64,000 bases of DNA from Pelotalea chapellei (GCF_018531195.1 NZ_JAHDYS010000008.1:124001-188000), one strand, 5' to 3'; counted from the stretch's first letter, positions 36,806 through 45,359 are shown. Numbers and translations: made by a program. The notes: generated from the sequence alone by a model not told the origin.

Positions 36806-37987
36806 ATGAAAAAGCTGTTGATTGTCTGCCTCGCTCTGATAACGCTCTTCGTTGCATGTGCTCCCTCCATGTATGGCGTTCCACAGGAGACCTGGGACCG
36901 AATGAGCGAGTCGGAGCGGATTGAGGCGATGCGGGTCTATGAGCGGGAACAGCAGGCCCGTCGTCAGGCGGCGGAAGAGCGGGCCCGTCGTCAGGCCTTT
37001 GAGCGCGAGCGGGAGAGGGTGCGGCAGGCCGAGATTGAAAGAGCACGGCGTGAGCGGATAGAGGCGATCCATCGGGGTGAGGGTGCCTATGGGGAGTTGA
37101 TCCGGGTCCGCTTGCAGGGGGGCAGGATCAAGCTTGGGGATCGTCACCACCGCTACGAGCCGATAACCTTCACCATTGCCGACGGTGAAACGGTTAAAAT
37201 AGGAGTGTCGGATGGCAGGGGACGAGGGGCTGATCTGGTCGTGAGCTATGGCGGGGGTGCTCTTTCCCTTGATGGAAGCCGTTTCCCTTACGAGCGGCGC
37301 TGGGGGCGAGGAACCGTGTATGCCGATACCGGAACCCGGGGGGCGCTCGATCTGCGTGGAGTGGATCTGTTTGTTGAAGTTCGCGACCGTTCCAGCCGTC
37401 ATGAGCGGGAGCTGCCCCGCCTGGCCGTGATCAGAGAAGAAGCGCCGCCGGTGGTGATCCGGGAGAAGGAGCATCGAAGATCCCCACAGGTGATTCCAAG
37501 AGAAGAAGAGAAGCCGAAACCGCCGCCCCTGGCCGTCCGCGAGCCTCCTGGCACGCCACCGGCAACGGTACGCAATCCCCCCAAGACGCCACCGGTGGTT
37601 GTGCGCGAACCGGTTAAACCGCCGCCGGGACAACCTGTCTCATCCCCTGCAGTGGAAGGTCCTCCACGCACTCTGGAAGTATTTCTGCTTTCAGGGGAGA
37701 TGAAGGTGCGGGGCCAGAATCAGAATGTGGAGCGTGCTGCACTGCGAATTTCAGAAGGGGAAAGCCTGAGTCTGACCGTGAAGGCAGGGGCTGAGACGCG
37801 CACCATCTCCCTCCGCTATGCCAAGGGTGAACTTTTCATCGATCCCGGACCCGCACGTGGGCGCGATGTAGTGCGCCTTCCTTTTGAGAAGGAGTGGAAA
37901 ACGGGGAAGGTCTACAGATTTGGTTTGAAGGGTAGAGTAGCTTTGGAAAAGGTTGAAATGAAGGTGACTGGGATCAACTGGAAGTAG
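36806..37987 (+). CDS. Lipoprotein with duplicated beta-domain and proline-rich linker
   Basis: A 393-residue lipoprotein (lipobox LFVAC, cysteine 18). Residues ~35-90 are an Arg/Glu-rich helical or coiled-coil segment. Two similar beta-domains follow, residues ~93-200 and ~290-393, each with the pattern ITFTIADGETVKIGV / LRISEGESLSLTV and a PYERRWGRGTVY / PFEKEWKTGKVY motif. They are joined by ~85 residues rich in Pro/Arg/Glu. This suggests internal duplication with a flexible spacer crossing the periplasm or cell wall. The family is not recognised. GGAG lies 9 bases before the ATG. Confidence 0.65.
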   Translation: MKKLLIVCLALITLFVACAPSMYGVPQETWDRMSESERIEAMRVYEREQQARRQAAEERARRQAFERERERVRQAEIERARRERIEAIHRGEGAYGELIRVRLQGGRIKLGDRHHRYEPITFTIADGETVKIGVSDGRGRGADLVVSYGGGALSLDGSRFPYERRWGRGTVYADTGTRGALDLRGVDLFVEVRDRSSRHERELPRLAVIREEAPPVVIREKEHRRSPQVIPREEEKPKPPPLAVREPPGTPPATVRNPPKTPPVVVREPVKPPPGQPVSSPAVEGPPRTLEVFLLSGEMKVRGQNQNVERAALRISEGESLSLTVKAGAETRTISLRYAKGELFIDPGPARGRDVVRLPFEKEWKTGKVYRFGLKGRVALEKVEMKVTGINWK

Positions 37988-38021
37988 CAGACTTACGTCT
38001 GAAAATAACCTGCTTAAGCAC

Positions 38022-38056
38022 AAAGAGAGGGGGAGCCAAAAGCTCCCCCTCTCTTT
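38022..38056. terminator. Bidirectional terminator between the lipoprotein gene and hsp20
   Basis: A perfect 15 bp stem (38022-38036 with 38042-38056) with loop CAAAA, flanked by A and T runs on both sides. It lies between two convergent genes. Confidence 0.92.
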
Positions 38057-38081
38057 GCATGTTTCTGTTCATATTCAATTA

Positions 38082-38648
38082 TCAGCTGATTGGTACGTTT
38101 CGGATGTTGCCGGTCTCGGCAATTTTCGGAATTCGTATCTCCAGCACACCATCTTTATGACTGGCCTTAACATCTTCCAGGTTAACCCCCTCGGGAAGCT
38201 CGATCGAACGGCTGAAGCTGCCGTAGCACTGTTCAACCCGGTAATAACCTTTTCGCTCGACGGTTTCCCCACCTGTTTTTTCACCGCTTAAGACCAGTCT
38301 GTTGCCGGAAAGTTCCAGTTTGATGTCCTCCCGTTTCACTCCTGCAAGTTCCGCCCTGATGATCAGCTCGTTTCCTTCCTCGAACATATCGAGGGCCGGC
38401 ACGAAATCGGTACTCTTCTGCTCACCCCTGAAGGTTGTCAATGGGAGCCGGTGAAAACCGAAGAACGGACGATGGAGAGTGTCTTCAAACCACCGCTCCA
38501 TTTCGTGCAAGGTTGTGAGCATTTCCCGTTCAATTCTGGTCATCGTCGGGATCGTCTCAAGGGATGCACCAGGTGTCCGGCTGACGGTTACTTCTCTTTC
38601 TTCTCTCGGTTCATGTTCTCTCAGTGCTGTTTCATTATGTTTTCTCAT
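38082..38648 (-). CDS. Hsp20/alpha-crystallin small heat-shock protein
   Basis: A 188-residue chaperone that holds unfolding proteins without ATP. The alpha-crystallin domain covers residues ~80-175 (DMFEEGNELIIRAELAGVKREDIKLEL, the GVLEIRIPK ending), and a C-terminal I-x-I/V element (NVPIS) may dock into neighbours. The N-terminal 75 residues are variable, as usual. GGAGG lies at good spacing before the ATG, and a sigma-70-like promoter lies 38 bases further upstream. Confidence 0.92.
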   Translation of the reverse strand: MRKHNETALREHEPREEREVTVSRTPGASLETIPTMTRIEREMLTTLHEMERWFEDTLHRPFFGFHRLPLTTFRGEQKSTDFVPALDMFEEGNELIIRAELAGVKREDIKLELSGNRLVLSGEKTGGETVERKGYYRVEQCYGSFSRSIELPEGVNLEDVKASHKDGVLEIRIPKIAETGNIRNVPIS

Positions 38649-38685
38649 GGCTCACACCTCCATGAATTCAATGACCTACGATAGA

Positions 38686-38715
38686 ATTATACCAATTATG
38701 GCAATAAGTGATCAA
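38686..38715 (-). promoter_or_regulatory. Sigma-70-type promoter of hsp20
   Basis: On the minus strand TTGATC (38710-38715) and TATAAT (38686-38691) are spaced by 18 bases. No CIRCE element is seen next to it, so heat control, if any, is not explained by sequence. Confidence 0.6.
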
Positions 38716-38783
38716 GAGGGTTTGATGTATCCAGCTGTGCTCTCACCTCGGAATTACCTAATCCAGAGCCTTCCTCCTTTTTC

Positions 38784-39386
38784 TCAGGTGTAATCATCCA
38801 CCTCAAGCACCGTCCCCTTCATGGTGCCGGTGACGCTGGCTACATAAGCCCGGGCGACAAGGGCGGCGGGCATGCCCTCCAGCAGTTTGTTACCCATTGC
38901 CAGCAGGGTTTCCTGCACCCAGACCGGGCTGACAACGTTTACCCGCACCCCACGTTCCAGCTCCAGCTGGGCCGCACGCACAAAGCCTTCCAGGCCGGCG
39001 TTGACCATGCTGATGGCACTGCCGCCCGGCATCGGCTCCCTGCCCAGTATGCCGCTGGTGAGGGTTATCGAGCCGTTGTCATTAATGTAGTTGCGGCCGA
39101 TCCTGACCAGATTGATCTGGCCCATCAGCTTGTTCCTGAAGCTGAACAGGAAGTCCTCATACTCCAGGTCGTCCAGCGGGCCGAAACGGGCGCTTCCAGC
39201 GGCACTCACAATTGCATCGAATTTCCCGACACCTTGAAAGAACGCTTCCACGCTCTCGGGATTGGCCATGTCGATCCGCAGATCACCGCTGCTCCGGCTG
39301 GCACTGATCACTTCGTTGCTCGCACTCAGCGCCTTCGCAACCTCCCGGCCGATTGTTCCGGTACCACCGATTAGTATGATACGCAT
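38784..39386 (-). CDS. Atypical short-chain dehydrogenase/reductase
   Basis: A 200-residue Rossmann-fold protein with an N-terminal GGTGTIGREVAKAL NAD(P) motif, an AAGSARFG stretch at the cofactor ribose position and a serine-containing SITLTSGILG. The usual catalytic YxxxK is absent: the position reads GGSAISMVNAGLEGF, as in a known subgroup of short SDR proteins. It may therefore bind a nucleotide without ordinary redox chemistry, or use other residues. The start at 39386 has a strong AGGAGG; the frame to 39476 lacks one. Confidence 0.8.
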   Translation of the reverse strand: MRIILIGGTGTIGREVAKALSASNEVISASRSSGDLRIDMANPESVEAFFQGVGKFDAIVSAAGSARFGPLDDLEYEDFLFSFRNKLMGQINLVRIGRNYINDNGSITLTSGILGREPMPGGSAISMVNAGLEGFVRAAQLELERGVRVNVVSPVWVQETLLAMGNKLLEGMPAALVARAYVASVTGTMKGTVLEVDDYT

Positions 39387-39532
39387 CAGATCCTCCTTGT
39401 GAACATTCAACTTCTTCTGTAATTGTACCTCGATCCGAAAATCTTTGAATCTGACCTTCCTGTCTGCTCTCGTCATACAGGTGGATGAGACGGGGGAGAA
39501 AGACCAGAGCGCGATCTGGTATACTGGGATAT

Positions 39533-40051
39533 ATGAATGCTACCTTGAAATATATGCTGGTCAGATGCAGTGCGGGCTGTCTGATCATCCTGCTGGTGTT
39601 GATCACATGCACTGCAGTTACTATGGCGGCCAGCTGCCCTCCGACCCCCTGGGATGAAATCGGCCCTTTTTACCGCCCCAACGCACCGGTTAGAAACAGT
39701 ATAGGCACCGGGTATGTGTTGAGTGGAACAGTTCGCTCAGCGGGAGATTGCCGCCCCCTTCCCAATGTGCGGATTGAAATATGGCAGGCCGGTCCGGACG
39801 GCAGTTACAGTGATCAATACCGGGCGACTCTGTTTTCCGATAGTGAGGGTCGCTACAGTCTGCAAACCTTCTTGCCGCCACCTTACGGGCGACGGCCGTC
39901 TCACATCCATATGCTGGTAGATGCAAAGGGGTTTGAAGGTCTGATAACACAGCATTATCCCAAGAAAAATACTACGAAAGCCGTCTATGACCTGGTTTTG
40001 GTCCCTGAAATCAAGGGGAAGGAAAAGGTAAGGAACCCTGTGGGGCGATAG
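39533..40051 (+). CDS. Secreted intradiol ring-cleavage dioxygenase-like protein
   Basis: A 172-residue exported protein: signal peptide to about residue 33 (LVLITCTAVTMAAS), then the C-terminal domain fold of catechol/protocatechuate intradiol dioxygenases. Candidate Fe(III) ligands are all present: Tyr in DGSYSDQY, Tyr in LPPPYGRR, and the two His of PSHIHM. Exported proteins of this fold are common, and their substrates are mostly unknown. The ribosome site is weak and an in-frame ATG at 39554 is possible. A terminator follows. Confidence 0.72.
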   Translation: MNATLKYMLVRCSAGCLIILLVLITCTAVTMAASCPPTPWDEIGPFYRPNAPVRNSIGTGYVLSGTVRSAGDCRPLPNVRIEIWQAGPDGSYSDQYRATLFSDSEGRYSLQTFLPPPYGRRPSHIHMLVDAKGFEGLITQHYPKKNTTKAVYDLVLVPEIKGKEKVRNPVGR

Positions 40052-40072
40052 GATTCCTCATAAATATAATCA

Positions 40073-40102
40073 AAGAAGGGCACCCGCTGGGGCGCCCTTC
40101 TT
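40073..40102 (+). terminator. Terminator after the dioxygenase-like gene
   Basis: AAGAAGGGC (40073-40081) pairs with GCCCTTCTT (40094-40102) around a 12-base loop. The T-tract is short. Confidence 0.75.
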
Positions 40103-40165
40103 GCTTTCTGGTCAACGTAAACATATACTTAACCGATTTCAGATAAGCTTTTGAAGGAGAGAAAT

Positions 40166-40756
40166 ATGAGTGAGATCAATGCGCTTCAGGAGCGTCTCGA
40201 CGAATCTTAGGCTAAAAATCGACTCAACAACTGGGTTGCAATCACGGTAGCAATCGTTTCCGTTTTTATGGCTGTTACAAAGGTGAAGGACGATAACATC
40301 GTTCAAGCCATGCTTCAGACCAAGTCTGATGCCGTGGACACCTGGAACGAGTATCAGTCCAAGAAGGTCAAGCAGCATATGGCCGAGTTGGGCTTGAGCC
40401 AGGTTCAAGCGCTACAGGCTCTGGCGCCGAGCAAGGGAGCCGAGGTGCTGATTGCCCAGCAGAAACAGTATCAGAATTCAATTTCCCGCTATCAGATCGA
40501 GGAAGAGGGGTTGAGCAAAAAAGCCAAAGGATTTGAAAAGCAATATGACGACTTAAACTATCGCGATGATCAGTTTGATTTATCCGATGCTACGCTTTCC
40601 ATATCGCTGGCCATGCTGGCCATTACCGCTTTGACCGGGAAACGCAGGCTGATTGTTCTTGCCTGGATCTTCGCCGCGTTTGGAATGATCGTAGGGCTGG
40701 CCGGCCTTTTGGGGCTGCCGCTGCATCCCTCCGCACTTATCGGGTTATTGACGTGA
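40166..40756 (+). pseudogene. DUF4337-like membrane protein gene interrupted by an in-frame amber codon
   Basis: Translation from the ATG at 40166, which has an excellent AAGGAGAG site, meets TAG at 40208-40210 (codon 15). The frame then continues without error to 40756 and reads through as AKNRLNNWVAITVAIVSVFMAVTKVKDD..., a single N-terminal membrane helix, a helical middle and two C-terminal membrane helices, the pattern of DUF4337 proteins. Upstream of the stop the residues (MSEINALQERLDES) also fit. A restart at 40268 has no ribosome site. Most likely a recent nonsense mutation (CAG to TAG), a sequencing error, or suppression. Its last bases overlap the next gene's GTG. Confidence 0.7.
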
Positions 40757-42204
40757 TTGAAGATTTGAAGTCAGCGCCGCAGCTTTATCTGCTGGATGGT
40801 TCCAGTTACATCTATCGCGCCTATTACGGTGTCCGGGATTGTGTCACCTCCGGCGGGATGCCCTCCAATGCCATTCTCGGCTTCACCCGGATGCTGCTCA
40901 ACCTTCTGCATGAGAACCGTCCCGAGTACTTTGCCGTTGTATTCGATCCTCCCCGGGATGCAACCTTCCGTCGCGAGATTTACCCCGCATACAAAGCGCA
41001 TCGGGATGATATGCCCGAGGATTTGGTGGCCCAGCTGCCATACATCAGGAAGATCTTGCATGCTCTCTCTATCCCGGCTCTGGAAGTGCCTGGTTTCGAA
41101 GCTGACGATGTCATTGCCACCTTGGCACGCCGCTATGCTGCAGAAGGAGTTCATGTCACGGTCGTGACCGGTGACAAGGACCTGATGCAGATCGTCGGAA
41201 AGGGAATCGAGCTGTTGGATACGATGAAGGATCAGCGCTGCGGACCCCGAGAGGTTTTGGAACGCTTCGGCGTCCTGCCGGAGCTGGTGCCGGATGTTCT
41301 GGGACTGGCCGGCGATGTGTCGGACAATATCCCGGGAGTACCCGGAATCGGCGAGAAGACCGCCGCCGGGCTGATCAATCAGTTCGGTTCCCTGGAAGGG
41401 GTCATCCGCTGGAAAGATCTGGTAAAGGGCAAACAGCGCCGGGAGAATATCTGTGTTTATGCCGAACAGGCTCGACTCTCCAAAATACTGGCCACTGTCC
41501 GTTACGACGTTCACCTGGAACTGTCGCTTGCGGAACTGCAGCGTCAGCTGCCGAACCTGCCCTTGCTGATGCCCCTGCTGCACGAGCTGGAATTTGCGTC
41601 GCTGGCAATTGCCTTTACTCTGCCTCCCCCTGGCGTGGTGGAGATCTACTGCGATGGCTCGGGCAGAGAGTCCGGCCCCGGAGGGTATGGGGTGATCCTG
41701 CGCTATGGGGAATCCGAGAAAGAGTTGAGCGGCTTTGAGCCTGCAGCCACCTCCCAGCGTATGGAGCTGACCGCGGCGATCAGAGGGTTGGAAGCATTGC
41801 AGAAGCCCAAGCGGGTGCATATCTTCAGTGATTCGCAATACCTGGTCAGAGGGATGAGCGAATGGCTGCAGGGCTGGATCCGAAGCGGCCGTCTCGAGAC
41901 CGAGGGCGCTCTCAAAAATCAGGATCTCTGGCAACAGCTGTCCATTTTGTCTGCCAAGCATAAGGTCACATGGGAATGGGTGCGCGGCCATAACGGGCAT
42001 CCCTTCAATGAACGTTGCGACCGGTTGGCAAAACGGGCGGCAGAGGCGGGGATGCTGGCGATCGAGGAAGCGATGCGGGTGGAGCGGGAGGCAGAAGAAA
42101 TCAACATTCCGCTGCCAGTCGTGCCTGTTCAGCCTGTTTCGTTATTGGCTGGCGAGGAAGCTGCGTTCGAGGCCGATGCAGATGGCCAGCTGCTGCTCTG
42201 TTAG
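40753..42204 (+). CDS. Fusion of a 5'-3' exonuclease (FEN/PolA N-domain) with RNase HI
   Basis: A 483-residue protein starting at GTG. Residues 8-285 are a PolA-type 5' flap nuclease with all acidic metal ligands visible (D15 in YLLDGS, D118/D119, D141/D143 in TGDKD, D188/D191 in GDVSDN) and the helix-hairpin-helix GVPGIGEKTA. Residues ~296-432 are RNase HI with the D-E-D-D set D301, E338, D360, D423 and the GHNGHPFNERCD loop. The C-terminal ~50 residues are not recognised. Both activities remove RNA primers or R-loops. No polymerase domain follows. The gene overlaps the end of the DUF4337 pseudogene by four bases. Confidence 0.9.
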   Translation: MIEDLKSAPQLYLLDGSSYIYRAYYGVRDCVTSGGMPSNAILGFTRMLLNLLHENRPEYFAVVFDPPRDATFRREIYPAYKAHRDDMPEDLVAQLPYIRKILHALSIPALEVPGFEADDVIATLARRYAAEGVHVTVVTGDKDLMQIVGKGIELLDTMKDQRCGPREVLERFGVLPELVPDVLGLAGDVSDNIPGVPGIGEKTAAGLINQFGSLEGVIRWKDLVKGKQRRENICVYAEQARLSKILATVRYDVHLELSLAELQRQLPNLPLLMPLLHELEFASLAIAFTLPPPGVVEIYCDGSGRESGPGGYGVILRYGESEKELSGFEPAATSQRMELTAAIRGLEALQKPKRVHIFSDSQYLVRGMSEWLQGWIRSGRLETEGALKNQDLWQQLSILSAKHKVTWEWVRGHNGHPFNERCDRLAKRAAEAGMLAIEEAMRVEREAEEINIPLPVVPVQPVSLLAGEEAAFEADADGQLLLC

Positions 42205-42237
42205 TCGTTATACTGCTTCATACGCAAAGGGATCTAA

Positions 42238-42729
42238 ATGCCAAAAAGAAGTGCCGGCATACTGATGTACCGTTTCAGAAACGAACTTCCTGAAGTTCTC
42301 CTGGTTCATCCCGGGGGACCCTTCTGGGCCAGAAAAGATCTCGGCTCCTGGTCGATTCCCAAGGGTGAATATGAAGACCATGAAGAGCCATTTGTGGTTG
42401 CGCGGCGGGAGTTTTTCGAAGAAACAGGCTTTCAGGTTGAAGGAGAGTTTGTCGAGCTGGCTCCGGTAAAGCAGCCGAGCGGTAAAGTTGTTTCGGTGTG
42501 GGCGGTAAAGGGTGACTGTGATGCAGCCAATGCCAGGAGTAATTGCTTCACACTGGAATGGCCCAAGAATTCTGGTTCATTCAAAGAATTCCCCGAGGTG
42601 GATCGTGCAGAGTGGTTTTCTGTTGCAGTTGCCAGAGAGAAAATTTTAAAAGGACAAGTTCCCATTCTCGATCAGCTGTGCAAGCAGCTCGCCATCCTCC
42701 GATTACCTGCTGACCCCCTTCAAATGTGA
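42238..42729 (+). CDS. NUDIX hydrolase
   Basis: A 163-residue pyrophosphohydrolase. The Nudix box is perfect: G-x5-E-x7-REFFEETGF inside GEYEDHEEPFVVARREF. The N-terminus (KRSAGILMYRF) and the PKGEYED turn suggest a (di)nucleotide or NTP-type substrate; the exact one cannot be read. It follows the FEN-RNase HI gene by 33 bases and may share its transcript. Confidence 0.9.
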   Translation: MPKRSAGILMYRFRNELPEVLLVHPGGPFWARKDLGSWSIPKGEYEDHEEPFVVARREFFEETGFQVEGEFVELAPVKQPSGKVVSVWAVKGDCDAANARSNCFTLEWPKNSGSFKEFPEVDRAEWFSVAVAREKILKGQVPILDQLCKQLAILRLPADPLQM

Positions 42730-42827
42730 TACCTACCCTCCCTACGTAAACAACAATTGCCTTTTCAGCCTTGCCATCGAACCAGAGGAACAACTTGATC
42801 TTCTGAGTGGCTCCTGTCGTGAATGTT

Positions 42828-43232
42828 TCAGGCGTTTTTGCGATGGTTGCCGTTTATCACAGAATCGACGCTCCAGATGCCGCTCCCGTGGGCGGCGATG
42901 AACAGGAACACGAAGCAGTACAGCACGGCCAGTTCCCCTTGATTCTGAAGCGGCAGCAGTGCTTTGGTGCCGTGACCCATCCAGTAGGCGAATGCCATCA
43001 ATCCGCTGGAAAGGAAGGCTGCCCAGGGCGTGAGCAGGCCGATCATCACCAGAATACCTCCCAGCAGCTCGATCGGTCCGGCTACGTAGGTAATGAAGGC
43101 CGGCACTCCGGGGGGCATGCCGCTGGGAAAATCGAACAACTTCTGGGCTCCGTGCCACAGAAACAGAAAACCGGCAACAATCCGCAGCAGTGCATAGCAC
43201 TGGGAGTTGTAGTTTGACATGAATGACTTCAT
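42828..43232 (-). CDS. DoxX family membrane protein
   Basis: A 134-residue membrane protein with four hydrophobic helices and the family motif RIVAGFLFLWHGAQKLFDFP, then GPIELLGGILVMIGL. DoxX proteins are linked to quinone-related redox or thiol stress systems, though many are unassigned. The start at 43232 has GGAGGTATATCC upstream. It is divergent from the MFS gene and convergent with the NUDIX gene. Confidence 0.88.
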   Translation of the reverse strand: MKSFMSNYNSQCYALLRIVAGFLFLWHGAQKLFDFPSGMPPGVPAFITYVAGPIELLGGILVMIGLLTPWAAFLSSGLMAFAYWMGHGTKALLPLQNQGELAVLYCFVFLFIAAHGSGIWSVDSVINGNHRKNA

Positions 43233-43405
43233 GGATATACCTCCGGTTACCATAGGATAACTGACTATCAAGACTATTTTAGTCTCTTGTGCGCATGTGG
43301 CAACATCATTAATTGCCAATGTTTGACAGTACTGGATTGATTGCGGGGCGAACCCGTGGTACACGGATGGGCCTGAAATTTTTGATATGGAGCGCAGGGA
43401 CGAGC

Positions 43406-44710
43406 ATGATTATAACACGCAGAAATAAGCTGCATTATGCCTGGGTTGTCGCCGGAGTCACGTTTCTGACTCTGCTGGTGACAGCAGGCATCAGGTCAAC
43501 GCCGGGCGTACTTATTGTCCCCATTGAACATGAATTCGGCTGGTCGCGCGCCACCATCTCCATTGCTGTTTCCGTGAATCTGCTGCTGTACGGGTTGATG
43601 GGGCCGTTTGCGGCGGCCTTCTTCGACAAGTTCGGCGTGCGCCGCACTATGGTGACAGCGCTGGTGCTGTTGGTGATTGGGGTTTGTACCACAACTTTGA
43701 TAACACGCCCATGGCACATGATCCTGATCTGGGGAGTCGTGGTGGGCTGTGGCGCGGGGATGACTGCGTACAGTCTGAGCGCCACCGTTGTCAGCCGCTG
43801 GTTTCACAAATCCCAGGGAACGGTAATGGGTGTGCTGACGGCCAGTGCGGCTACGGGGCAATTGCTTTTTCTGCCATTCCTGGCTCAATTGACACATCAT
43901 TATGGCTGGCGAAAAGCGACTTTTGCCATTGCGTGTGCAGCTCTGGCCATTCTGCCTCTGGTTTTGTTTTTCATGCGCAACCAGCCTGCGGATAAGAATC
44001 TTCTGGCATATGGGGAAGAACCGCACAGCAATGATATATCCCCCTCCTCAGCCAGTCCGCATCGGAATCCCTTCCATGTGGCGATACTCGGGTTGCAGCG
44101 CGGTCTGGTCTCCCGGGATTTTTGGCTTTTGTCAGGCAGTTTCTTCATCTGCGGTGCCAGCACCAACGGCCTGATTGGTACGCATCTCATCCCGGCCTGT
44201 GTCGATCACGGCATTCCTGAAGTACGGGCCGCAGGCCTGCTTGCTTTAATGGGAGTGCTCGATCTGATTGGTACAACTTTTTCCGGATGGCTTTCCGATC
44301 GATACAACAGCCGTTATCTGCTCTGCTGTTACTATGGGCTGCGCGGCTTGTCGCTGATGGGGCTGCCCTATGCTCTGGCAGGGCCCGAATGGGGGCTTTC
44401 GGCATTTGCGATTTTCTATGGCCTGGACTGGATCGCCACAGTTCCACCAACTGTGAAACTAACTGCAGAAGCATTCGGCAGGGCCAGTGTGGGGATCATG
44501 TTTGGCTGGATCTTTGCCAGTCACCAGATCGGTGCGGCGCTTTCGGCAACCTTTGCCGGTAGTGTGAGAACCTATCTGGGGGACTACATGTTTGCTTTCC
44601 TGCTCTCCGGGCTGATGTGTCTGTTCGCCGCGGGTCTGGTATTGAGGATTAACAAGAAGTCTGCTGCGGCGCCGGGGATTGTGCCTGGAACGGAAGAGCA
44701 GGCGGTATAG
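43406..44710 (+). CDS. MFS transporter, oxalate/formate antiporter-monocarboxylate type
   Basis: A 434-residue inner-membrane carrier with twelve predicted helices. The opening HYAWVVAGVTFLTLL and GWSRATISIAVSVNLLLYGLMGPFAAAFFDKFGVRR (shown only in pieces) are typical of OFA/MCT-like carriers, which move small organic anions. The second half has RAAGLLALMGVLDLIGTTFSG and the DRYNSRYLL loop. The substrate is unknown. The start at 43406 gives the first helix; longer frames begin in non-conserved sequence. Confidence 0.82.
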   Translation: MIITRRNKLHYAWVVAGVTFLTLLVTAGIRSTPGVLIVPIEHEFGWSRATISIAVSVNLLLYGLMGPFAAAFFDKFGVRRTMVTALVLLVIGVCTTTLITRPWHMILIWGVVVGCGAGMTAYSLSATVVSRWFHKSQGTVMGVLTASAATGQLLFLPFLAQLTHHYGWRKATFAIACAALAILPLVLFFMRNQPADKNLLAYGEEPHSNDISPSSASPHRNPFHVAILGLQRGLVSRDFWLLSGSFFICGASTNGLIGTHLIPACVDHGIPEVRAAGLLALMGVLDLIGTTFSGWLSDRYNSRYLLCCYYGLRGLSLMGLPYALAGPEWGLSAFAIFYGLDWIATVPPTVKLTAEAFGRASVGIMFGWIFASHQIGAALSATFAGSVRTYLGDYMFAFLLSGLMCLFAAGLVLRINKKSAAAPGIVPGTEEQAV

Positions 44711-44745
44711 ATTCAACTTATGGGCTAATGCACATTCAGGATGAG

Positions 44746-44783
44746 AAACAGCAAAGGCGGTCCGTGGGCCGCCTTTGCTGTTT
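44746..44783. terminator. Bidirectional terminator between the MFS and sodC genes
   Basis: A perfect 15 bp inverted repeat (AAACAGCAAAGGCGG at 44746-44760, complement at 44769-44783) with an 8-base loop, between two convergent genes. Confidence 0.9.
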
Positions 44784-44804
44784 CTGCTGAAAATCCTCAA
44801 GCTA

Positions 44805-45323
44805 TTACTTGGCGCCGATCACCCCGCAGGCGATCCGGTCGCCGGAGTTGCCGCTGGGATCGGTCTTTTCATCGTCCGGCTTGGCGTGAATGACCAGGGC
44901 CGTGCCTCCAGGCTTCAACAGGGAGCCCGTTCCCGTTCCCAGCGTCGCTCCTTGGGCAATTGCCGTCAATTTCGCGGTACCATCGGACTGTACCACCAGA
45001 TTGGGCAGGTCGCCGGCATGTTTCCCCCCGGGACTGCCGGCGCCGTGATGCTTGCTGGTGGGGTTAAAGTGACTGCCTGCAGTGGAAAAACCGGGGGGCT
45101 CGCATTTCCCGTTTTCATGGATATGCACCCCATGCTTGCCGGGCTGCAGCCCCGTCACTTTCATTGTTACTTCCACTCCCCCTTTTTTCTCGTAAAAAAT
45201 TGCCGTTCCGACCGGTTTTCCTGCTGGGTCAAAAATTGCTGAGGAAATGCTCTTCTCCATTCCGGCAGCCCCTGCCACAGCGGCAGTGGCAAGCAAAAGC
45301 AGACATGTGGCGGATTTGATCAT
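44805..45323 (-). CDS. sodC: Periplasmic Cu/Zn superoxide dismutase
   Basis: A 172-residue secreted enzyme converting superoxide to oxygen and peroxide. A signal peptide covers residues 1-20. Copper and zinc ligands are visible: GVHIHENG, GSHFNP, KHHG, KHAGDLPN and ALVIHAKPDD, plus the disulphide cysteines (KCEPPG and IACGV). Length is typical of bacterial SodC. An oxygen-protection role is consistent with a microaerotolerant anaerobe. A sigma-70 promoter and AAAGGAG lie upstream. Confidence 0.96.
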   Translation of the reverse strand: MIKSATCLLLLATAAVAGAAGMEKSISSAIFDPAGKPVGTAIFYEKKGGVEVTMKVTGLQPGKHGVHIHENGKCEPPGFSTAGSHFNPTSKHHGAGSPGGKHAGDLPNLVVQSDGTAKLTAIAQGATLGTGTGSLLKPGGTALVIHAKPDDEKTDPSGNSGDRIACGVIGAK

Positions 45324-45359
45324 GGTTTTCTCCTTTGGTTCCAGATTTTTACTACAAAA

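Noticed and set aside
40208-40210. TAG read as pyrrolysine
   Set aside because: The position is in a variable N-terminal region of a DUF4337-like protein, not a methylamine methyltransferase, and there is no sign of a Pyl system. Nonsense mutation is simpler.
40771-42000. 409-codon open frame antisense to the FEN-RNase HI gene
   Set aside because: No ribosome site, no domain, and full overlap with a gene having intact catalytic motifs.
42730-42827. Possible terminator between the NUDIX and DoxX genes
   Set aside because: No stable stem with a T-tract could be found in this convergent gap.
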